From Desulfobulbaceae bacterium (GTDB lineage Bacteria > Desulfobacterota > Desulfobulbia > Desulfobulbales > Desulfocapsaceae), in contig JAHEMX010000203.1 of NCBI GenBank assembly GCA_024643445.1, positions 1 to 6,835 on the forward strand: 6,835 nucleotides of DNA. The letters are read 5' to 3'. Position numbers and translations under genes: made by a program. Positions 1 to 4,633 of this stretch are shown here, piece by piece (positions within the stretch are counted from its first letter, which is position 1; the number at the start of each line of letters is the position of its first letter). Under the pieces are notes generated by a model. That model worked only from the letters and a program-made list of their open reading frames with translations. It was not told the origin of the DNA and searched no databases.

Positions 1-321
1 TTCAAATGCATAACTGCAATTAAAGAATATGTTCATGATATATTTGGGTTAGTTCAATGCGGCTCATAAACTCCGGCTACTTCGTCGGACCTTCTCATCG
101 CCTGCAGGGGAGGGGGTCACCAACGTCCCATGATGGGGATATTAAACTTTTTAATTCGGAAAAATCAACAGTGTGCTCATGTGGTCGGTGTTTATGCCCA
201 ACAACTCAATTGGCAAGGCTTGATTGGTTGTTTTACGCACCGCTCCCTGAGGCGCAGCCGAGTACCCTGCAACGTCGCTGGCTGGCTTGATAAATGGAGA
301 AACCGATGAATAGGATCGGGT
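1..321. other. Unassigned DNA, no recognisable gene
   Basis: No convincing coding region was found on either strand. One plus-strand frame is open from the first base to a TAA at 67-69, so the last 22 codons of an upstream gene could lie here, but the fragment is too short to recognise. A 77-codon frame at 57-290 has no clear ribosome binding site and resembles no family known to me. Small dyads are present: TCCGGC/GTCGGA at 72-77 and 84-89 with a 6-nt loop, and ATTAAA/TTTAAT at 141-146 and 150-155. No tRNA, rRNA or known riboswitch motif was recognised. The stretch ends at a terminator, so something transcribed rightward probably ends here. Confidence 0.5.
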
Positions 322-356
322 GGAATGAGGGCTAGTATGGCCACTCATTCTTTTTT
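322..356 (+). terminator. Rho-independent terminator
   Basis: GAATGAG (323-329) pairs perfectly with CTCATTC (344-350). An inner GGC/GCC stem (330-332 with 340-342) closes a 7-nt loop, leaving A343 as a bulge. Six T residues follow at 351-356. The T-run is on one side only, so the element acts on plus-strand transcripts. The transcript it ends is not identified: it could be an upstream gene cut by the window edge or a small RNA from 1-321. Confidence 0.75.
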
Positions 357-379
357 GGGGTCTTTACAAACCTGCTGTC

Positions 380-610
380 TTACTTCACCTTTTTGATGAG
401 GGGCGGAACCCAACTGACGTCGAGAACAGCCTCTTTGTCCCAATATGCCCGCAGATAGAGCGAGAACATTCCCTGCGGGGCCGGTACCCAGTTGGTTGCT
501 ATATCCGCTCCCGGGGATTCAGTTCGGAAATACTGGGTCAGTGATCCACCGAGTTGAACTGCAGGTCCTGGTTTTCGGCGCTCAGGGAACATGACTTCGA
601 GTACTAACAT
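380..610 (-). pseudogene. Truncated C-terminal remnant of a DUF1254/DUF1214 protein
   Basis: The minus-strand frame ends at a TAA (380-382). It encodes the recognisable C-terminal signature of DUF1254/DUF1214 proteins: GGSLTQYF, then ESPGAD, then NWVPAPQG, then SLYLRAYWDKEAVLD, and a W-x-PP-x-x-KKVK tail. The family's strand pattern 'SPG.D...NW.PAP.G.F...LR.YW.KE..LDG.W.PP...KV' is well preserved. Whole members run to several hundred residues, but only about 65 remain. In frame, a TGA (632-634) lies 8 codons above the first ATG (608-610), that ATG has no ribosome binding site, and the rest of the gene is absent from the adjoining DNA, which instead carries the promoter of the next gene. The fragment is therefore best read as a decayed gene. 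Family assignment is from motif recognition only. DUF1254 proteins have no well-settled function. Confidence 0.6.
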
Positions 611-758
611 TATGATAATCAGGAGAAATCTTCATGATTTGACATCTTGCACTGTTTGAAACACCTGCTGCATGACAGATGAACAGTATCCATTGTAAAT
701 GATGCCTACCTTTTAGGTGGCTGTCCCTCTAAAAAGACAAACGTTCATTCTTTCTAGT

Positions 759-786
759 TTGACTTGACATTAGTTGGATGTAGAAT
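759..786 (+). promoter_or_regulatory. Sigma70-type promoter of the peroxiredoxin gene
   Basis: The -35 candidate TTGACT (759-764) and -10 candidate TAGAAT (781-786) each match consensus at 5 of 6 positions, with a 16-nt spacer. An overlapping alternative uses TTGACA (764-769) with TATGTT (786-791), also at 16 nt. Either would start transcription around 793-798 and give a leader of roughly 60 nt before the ATG at 855. The start site is inferred, not shown. Confidence 0.55.
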
Positions 787-799
787 ATGTTGGGTTTAG

Positions 800-813
800 T
801 GAGCATATGCTCA
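800..813. promoter_or_regulatory. Perfect 14-bp palindrome, candidate operator
   Basis: TGAGCATATGCTCA is a perfect inverted repeat with no spacer. It lies 13 bp downstream of the predicted -10 hexamer and about 40 bp before the peroxiredoxin start codon. In that position a dimeric regulator could block initiation or early elongation. It does not look like a PerR or Fur box, and no regulator can be named from the sequence. Confidence 0.4.
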
Positions 814-842
814 TAACGCGACACTGTCGTACAACTTCGCTC

Positions 843-850
843 AGGGAGGA
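843..850 (+). promoter_or_regulatory. Ribosome binding site favouring the ATG at 855
   Basis: AGGGAGGA lies 4 nt before the ATG at 855. This is a strong purine-rich site and supports the longer peroxiredoxin start, which includes the N-terminal GCARPTGGP segment. The in-frame ATG at 774 lies at or upstream of the inferred transcription start and is not used. Confidence 0.6.
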
Positions 851-854
851 TCTT

Positions 855-1571
855 ATGGCTGATGAAACTGAGGCCGGATGCGCCCGTCCAACGGGGGGAC
901 CGGTAGGGGCGGAATCGACGCAAAATGATAAACCAGCAAAACCGACCAGGGAGGAACGAGCCATGGTAATGGTAGGCCAGAAGGCCCCGGACTTTATTGC
1001 GCCGGGTTATCAGAAGGGAAAATTCATCACGGTCAAACTCTCTGATTATCTGGGAAAATGGATAGTATTATGCTTCTATCCCGGTGACTTTACCTTTGTC
1101 TGAGCTACCGAGATTTCAGCGGTCGCTGAAAAATACCTTGAATTCAAAAAGTTGGGAGTTGAAGTGCTCTCAGTCTCCATAGATTCGATGTTTGTCCATA
1201 AGATGTGGGATGATGACGAACTCTCGAAAATGGTTGACGGAGGGGTTCCCTTTCCGATGCTGTCAGATGCCGGAGGCAAGGTCGGCAGGATCTACGGTGT
1301 ATTCGACGAGAATGCGGGTGTTGAGAACCGGGGCCGCTTCCTGATCGATCCCGATGGGGTCATCCAGGGATTCGAGGTGTTGACGCCTCCGGTCGGACGA
1401 AACGTGATGGAAACCATCCGGCAGATCCAGGCCTTTCAGCTGGTCAGGCAGACCAAGGGTGGAGAAGCGGCGCCTTCCGGCTGGCGGCCGGGTAAAAAAA
1501 CCTTGAAGCCGGGCATTAACCTTGTCGGTAAGGTTTGGAAAGAGTGGAAAACGAGTATGGCTTTTGATTGA
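855..1571 (+). CDS. Selenocysteine-containing peroxiredoxin (AhpC/TSA family)
   Basis: This is a thiol/selenol peroxidase that reduces hydrogen peroxide and organic hydroperoxides in the cytoplasm. Read through the UGA at 1101-1103, the frame gives 238 residues with selenocysteine (U) at position 83. The thioredoxin-like fold starts near residue 38 (VGQKAPDF). The active site FYPGDFTFVUATEI (74-87) matches the Prx1/AhpC motif FYPxDFTFVCPTEI, with Sec in place of the peroxidatic Cys. Also typical are SVSIDSMFVHKMW (106-118), PFPMLSD (132-138) and the active-site Arg region NRGRFLIDPDG (158-168). The C-terminal GEAAPSGWRPG (203-213) matches the family's GEVCPxxWKPG, but the resolving Cys is Ala206. 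Only Cys9 and Cys73 remain. Residues 1-36 form an extension with GCARPTGGP at 8-16. The 855 start is chosen for its strong ribosome binding site; 963 is the alternative. The nearest characterised enzyme I know of is PrxU of Eubacterium acidaminophilum. SelA, SelB, SelC and SelD must be encoded elsewhere. Confidence 0.92.
948..954 (+). promoter_or_regulatory. Second, internal ribosome binding site before the ATG at 963
   Basis: AGGGAGG lies 8 nt before the in-frame ATG at 963. Starting there would give a peroxiredoxin without the 36-residue extension and would put selenocysteine at residue 47, the usual place of the peroxidatic residue in AhpC/Prx1 proteins. Two equally good sites in one frame make dual initiation possible, though unproven. 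Confidence 0.45.
1114..1131 (+). promoter_or_regulatory. Bacterial SECIS hairpin recoding UGA 1101-1103
   Basis: TTTCAGC (1114-1120) pairs perfectly with GCTGAAA (1125-1131) around the 4-nt loop GGTC (1121-1124). The first loop G is 18 nt after the UGA, inside the usual bacterial SECIS range. As I recall it, the loop GGUC is identical to that of E. coli fdhF, where the two G residues contact SelB. A weak lower stem (CGAG 1109-1112 with CTTG 1137-1140) may extend it. Unlike fdhF, no bulged U is seen in the upper stem. The hairpin lies within the coding sequence and encodes EISAVAEK of the peroxiredoxin. Confidence 0.85.
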
Positions 1572-1581
1572 ACCACCGTGG

Positions 1582-1613
1582 CAGAGAGCCGGGAGATCAT
1601 CTTCCGGCTCCTG
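1582..1613 (+). other. Strong intergenic hairpin, possible attenuator or mRNA end
   Basis: GAGCCGGGAGA (1586-1596) pairs with TCTTCCGGCTC (1600-1610) over 11 bp, with one G-U pair and a TCA loop. CAG (1582-1584) and CTG (1611-1613) extend it past a bulged A1585. The only T-rich sequence downstream is a broken one (ATTTATTCT, from about 1622), so it is a poor classical terminator. It lies between the peroxiredoxin stop and the next ribosome binding site, and could partly terminate transcription or protect the 3' end of the selenoprotein message. Confidence 0.5.
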
Positions 1614-1653
1614 CCTGTCGGATTTATTCTGCAGCGGTAAAGAGGATATGGTA

Positions 1654-1944
1654 ATGAAACGCGATGCAATGGTGATCAAGAAAGAAGACAATGTGGCGAC
1701 CGCTCTGCGCGATTTGAGCCGTAACGATCTGGTCTCAGTCGGTATTGGCGATGGGATAATCGAGGTTACACTCGTCGAAAGCGTGGCGTTCGGTCACAAA
1801 TTTGCCGTTTGCGATATTTTGACGGGACAGGATATAGTCAAATACGGCGAGGTTATTGGCAGGGCGACGGCGGATATAGCAACTGGTGCTCACGCCCATA
1901 TTCAGAATATTGAAAGCCTGCGGGGGCGTGGCGATCTGGCTTGA
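1654..1944 (+). CDS. UxaA-family dehydratase small subunit (SAF domain)
   Basis: This 96-residue protein is the SAF-domain half of the altronate/galactarate dehydratase family, usually annotated 'UxaA family hydrolase'. Its partner is the large subunit encoded next. Family landmarks run in order: DNVATALRDL (12-21), GHKFAVCDI (47-55), G-Q-D-I-V-KYG-x-x-IG (58-69), ADIATGAHAH (73-82) and the closing NIESLRGRGDL (85-95). The same blocks occur in the N-terminal part of E. coli UxaA, where both halves are fused. A free small subunit is also known, for example SuyA of (R)-sulfolactate sulfo-lyase. The ATG at 1654 has GAGG (1642-1645) 8 nt upstream. The in-frame ATG at 1648 is too close to that site, and a longer frame from 1522 would overlap the peroxiredoxin. 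The large-subunit gene starts 16 nt after this stop. The substrate cannot be fixed from this subunit. Confidence 0.88.
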   Translation: MKRDAMVIKKEDNVATALRDLSRNDLVSVGIGDGIIEVTLVESVAFGHKFAVCDILTGQDIVKYGEVIGRATADIATGAHAHIQNIESLRGRGDLA

Positions 1945-1960
1945 GGAGTGAGTGGCGTAT

Positions 1961-3139
1961 ATGCCAAACGGCGAAAATATGGAATTTCTGGGATACCGGA
2001 GAGCAAACGGGCAGGTTGGAACGAGGAACTATGTCGGGGTCATCTCGACCGTTGTCTGCGCAAATGAAGTGGCGGAAGACATAGCCCGCCAGGTTGACGG
2101 GGCCGTCAGTTTTACCCACCACCAGGGGTGCTGCCAGACGCCGGTGGATATCCGGCGTGTCAATGAAGTCCTGATCGGCCTGGGGAGTAATCCGAATCTG
2201 GCGGCCGTTCTGCTCGTCAGTCTCGGCTGCGAGAGTACGGCGTTAGAGGACGTTGCGGCGGGGATCCGCAAGGCCGGCAAACAGGTGGAAGTTATTGGTA
2301 TTCAGGACACAGGAGGAGCTGCACGGACCCGGGCGGAGGGTTCGCTGATCGTGCAGAATATGGTGGCCCAAGCGTCATTTCTGAGGCAGCAGCGCTGCGG
2401 CTTATCGGATATTGTCCTTGGCCTCAAATGCGGCAGTTCCGATACGACCCAGGGACTTGCGGCGACACCGGTGATTGGCGTTGCCTCGGATCTGGTCGTT
2501 GCGGCTGGCGGGACTTCTATTCTCGGGGAAGTGACCGAGTTTATCGGGGCCGAACATATTATGGCCCGGCATGCGGCATCCGAGGAGATCGGAGATCAGA
2601 TCGTGGATCTGGTCAAGCGTATGGAAAACCGCGCCATAGCAGTCGGCTGCGATATGCGTGGGGGGCAGCCTACAGGGGGAAACATAAAGGGCGGCCTGAC
2701 GACCATTGAGGAAAAATCATTAGGCGCTGTCGCCAAAGGTGGTTCAGCGCCGATCCAGGCTGTTTATGAATATGGCGTCAGGCCCACCGTGAAGGGGCTG
2801 GTCGTTATGGATTCACCGGGCCGGGAGCCCGAAATTCTTACCGGGTTGGCTGCAGCAGGCTGTAATATGATCGTTTTTGCAACCGGTCGCGGTGCGCCAC
2901 AGGGCTTTCCCTTTGTACCGGTGATAAAACTAACGGGTAATTCGCATACCTGGGAGCGGATGCGTGACCATATGGATCTTTCCGTTTCCAGCGTTATTGA
3001 GGGTACCGAAAGTATTCCCGAGGCAGGCGAGCGTCTTGTACGTTCCCTTCTGGAAGTCGCTTCCGGAGTCAGGACAAGGGCTGAGATTACCGGCTACACC
3101 AGAGCTATGGACATTTACGTCACCGGACCGGTGATCTAG
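1961..3139 (+). CDS. UxaA-family dehydratase/lyase large subunit
   Basis: This 392-residue protein is the catalytic large domain of the altronate/galactarate dehydratase family, which removes water (in SuyB, sulfite) from 2,3-substituted hydroxyacids to give 2-keto acids, typically with Fe(II). Landmarks: GYRRANGQVGTRNYV (11-25), VCAN (32-35), HHQGCCQ (53-59), LGCES (88-92), LKCGSSD (155-161), GEVTEFIGAEHI (189-200) and the signature GGNIKGGLTTIEEKSLG (239-255). The His and Cys residues of the HHQGCC, LGCES and LKCGSSD blocks are candidate metal or active-site residues. Several starts are possible: GTG 1952 (ribosome site GAGGAG 1943-1948 only 3 nt away), ATG 1961 (12 nt away) or ATG 1979 (closest to the family's usual MKF-x-GY start, but no ribosome site). 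It lies 16 nt after the SAF subunit and 10 nt before the LarA homologue, so the three form an operon. Altronate, galactarate and sulfolactate are all open as substrate. Confidence 0.88.
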   Translation: MPNGENMEFLGYRRANGQVGTRNYVGVISTVVCANEVAEDIARQVDGAVSFTHHQGCCQTPVDIRRVNEVLIGLGSNPNLAAVLLVSLGCESTALEDVAAGIRKAGKQVEVIGIQDTGGAARTRAEGSLIVQNMVAQASFLRQQRCGLSDIVLGLKCGSSDTTQGLAATPVIGVASDLVVAAGGTSILGEVTEFIGAEHIMARHAASEEIGDQIVDLVKRMENRAIAVGCDMRGGQPTGGNIKGGLTTIEEKSLGAVAKGGSAPIQAVYEYGVRPTVKGLVVMDSPGREPEILTGLAAAGCNMIVFATGRGAPQGFPFVPVIKLTGNSHTWERMRDHMDLSVSSVIEGTESIPEAGERLVRSLLEVASGVRTRAEITGYTRAMDIYVTGPVI

Positions 3140-3149
3140 GACTGATAAT

Positions 3150-4400
3150 ATGATATATCCACGAATTGCAGAAATCACCCAAAACCTTAATGACACGCGC
3201 GTTGCCGATATTCAATCGTTAATTGCGGCGGAGATGAAACGGGTCGAACTTTCCAGCCGAATCAGACCCGGCGCCAGGGTGGGAATTACCGCAGGAAGCA
3301 GGGGTATTACCGACATGGTTGCTGTCCTGCAGGCGATAGTGGTCGAGATAAAGAAGATCGGGGCTGCACCGGTTATCATCCCTGCCATGGGCAGCCATGG
3401 CGGAGCCACTGCCGAGGGGCAGGCGGAAATGCTCGCGGGGCTTGGGGTAAGCGAGCAGCGTATCGGAGCCCCGGTCGTCTCTTCCATGGAGGTTGTCGAG
3501 CTGGGAGACACCGAAGAAGGTATTCCCGTTGTTCTGAGCAGGGATGCGATGGCGTGCGACCATCTTGTTGTTGTCAATCGGGTGAAGCCGCACACCGAGT
3601 TTCGCGGCAAAATTGAGAGCGGCCTGACCAAGATGATGGTGATCGGCCTCGGCAAACATCAGGGGGCGGTGCTCGCCCATCGCTGGGCCGTCCGCTATGG
3701 CTACGAGCGCACGCTGATTGCCTCGGGAAAGCTTATTATCGAAAAGGCGCCGATAACGCTCGGTGTCGGGATCGTCGAGAACGGATTCGGTCAAGCGGCC
3801 AGGATCGAGATCGTTACCCCGGAACATTTCATCGAGAAGGATGAGCATCTCCTGGCCTTTGCCAGGAAGACCTGCCCGCACCTGCCCTTTGATCGACTGG
3901 ACATTCTCATTGTCGATGAAGGGGGAAAGGAGATCAGCGGAACCGCCATGGATACCAAGGTGATTGGCCGGATCATGAATATTTACGAACCGCCCCTGGA
4001 ACACCCGCATATCACCCGTATCGTGCTGCGGGACCTGACGGAAAAATCCCACGGCAACGGTCTGGGGATCGGTCTTGCCGATTTTGTCACCCAGAGAGTT
4101 GCCGACAAGGTGAACCATGCTATAACCGATGTGAACTGCGTTACCGCGGTCGCTCCTGAAAAAGGCCGTCTGCCCATCGTTGGACGGACGGACCGCATGG
4201 CTATCGATTATGCCTTCGCATCGGCCGGTCCGGTAAACGCTGACAACGTGCGTTTATGCTGGATCAGGAATACCAATAAGCTTGACCGGATGTTTGTTTC
4301 CGAAGCACTGCTTGCAGAGGTTGACGCCCATCGGGATCTTGAAATTGTTTCCCCCTTGAAGGAAATGAATTTTAACGATCAGGGCGATCTGCTTGTTTGA
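3150..4400 (+). CDS. LarA-like nickel-dependent hydroxyacid racemase/epimerase homologue
   Basis: This 416-residue protein belongs to the lactate racemase (LarA, DUF2088) superfamily, close to the length of Lactobacillus plantarum LarA. LarA enzymes use a nickel-pincer nucleotide to invert the C2 hydroxyl of 2-hydroxyacids. Recognisable blocks are GITAGSRGITD (45-55), PAMGSHGGATAEGQ (78-91), VVVNRVKPHTEF (140-151), GKIESGLTKMMVIGLGKHQGA (153-173) and VDEGGKEISGTAMD (255-268). His83, His148, Lys154 (or Lys161) and His170 are candidates for the LarA ligands His108, His174, Lys184 and His200; this pairing is from motif order, not an alignment. The RBS TAGGA (3137-3141) overlaps the upstream stop codon, 8 nt before ATG 3150, which implies translational coupling. 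Its place after the UxaA pair suggests it adjusts the stereochemistry of that enzyme's substrate. Cofactor genes larB, larC and larE are not in the window. Actual activity is unknown. Confidence 0.78.
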   Translation: MIYPRIAEITQNLNDTRVADIQSLIAAEMKRVELSSRIRPGARVGITAGSRGITDMVAVLQAIVVEIKKIGAAPVIIPAMGSHGGATAEGQAEMLAGLGVSEQRIGAPVVSSMEVVELGDTEEGIPVVLSRDAMACDHLVVVNRVKPHTEFRGKIESGLTKMMVIGLGKHQGAVLAHRWAVRYGYERTLIASGKLIIEKAPITLGVGIVENGFGQAARIEIVTPEHFIEKDEHLLAFARKTCPHLPFDRLDILIVDEGGKEISGTAMDTKVIGRIMNIYEPPLEHPHITRIVLRDLTEKSHGNGLGIGLADFVTQRVADKVNHAITDVNCVTAVAPEKGRLPIVGRTDRMAIDYAFASAGPVNADNVRLCWIRNTNKLDRMFVSEALLAEVDAHRDLEIVSPLKEMNFNDQGDLLV

Positions 4401-4420
4401 CATGGCGGTAGTTTGAAGCA

Positions 4421-4500
4421 TGAGATGGTGCAAGACCTCATCTCAACAGGCGCTGCCGGATACGGCCGCAGGCGCCGGCGTTTGCCGCGACCGTGCGGCC
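4421..4500 (+). other. Structured intergenic region between the racemase homologue and tex
   Basis: Two dyads occupy part of the 233-nt gap. TGAGATG (4421-4427) pairs with CATCTCA (4439-4445). GGCCGCA (4464-4470) pairs with TGCGGCC (4494-4500), enclosing a nested CGGC-GTTT-GCCG hairpin (4476-4487). No T-run follows either one, so neither is a standard intrinsic terminator. The gap has no recognisable gene, and no clear sigma70 promoter for tex was found. The second dyad could also be a chance product of high GC content. Confidence 0.35.
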
Positions 4501-4633
4501 ACTTGCAGGCGGGTGCCGGCTGTTTATCCTCAAGAAACTCCCGTGCGAGATGCAGCGCATCGTTGCTCGATGTTTTAACGGCATCTCGTCCGCCCGCCAG
4601 GAAGATAATCAATCAATTTCCATTCCATTATTC

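Noticed and set aside
1..69. C-terminal end of an upstream gene
   Set aside because: The frame is open for only 22 codons at the window edge, which is common by chance; no motif to support it.
57..290. Small Cys-containing protein on the plus strand
   Set aside because: No ribosome binding site, no recognisable motif, and composition consistent with a chance open frame.
711..734. Inverted repeat TTTTAG / CTAAAA upstream of the promoter
   Set aside because: Only six A/T-rich pairs with a 12-nt loop; likely chance.
579..847. Ten-base direct repeat CGCTCAGGGA at 579-588 and 838-847
   Set aside because: Too short and not flanking any mobile-element feature; the second copy simply includes the ribosome binding site.
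774..854. Peroxiredoxin start at ATG 774
   Set aside because: It lies within the predicted promoter region and has no ribosome binding site.
1101..1103. TGA as a nonsense mutation making the peroxiredoxin a pseudogene
   Set aside because: It falls exactly on the catalytic Cys codon, a SECIS hairpin follows at the right distance, and both sides keep intact family motifs.
1522..1653. Long N-terminal extension of the SAF subunit
   Set aside because: It overlaps the peroxiredoxin frame, has no family similarity, and a well-placed ribosome site precedes the ATG at 1654.
3219..4118. 299-codon minus-strand frame opposite the racemase homologue
   Set aside because: It is a shadow of the plus-strand gene, whose family motifs are clear; the minus-strand product has no recognisable domain.
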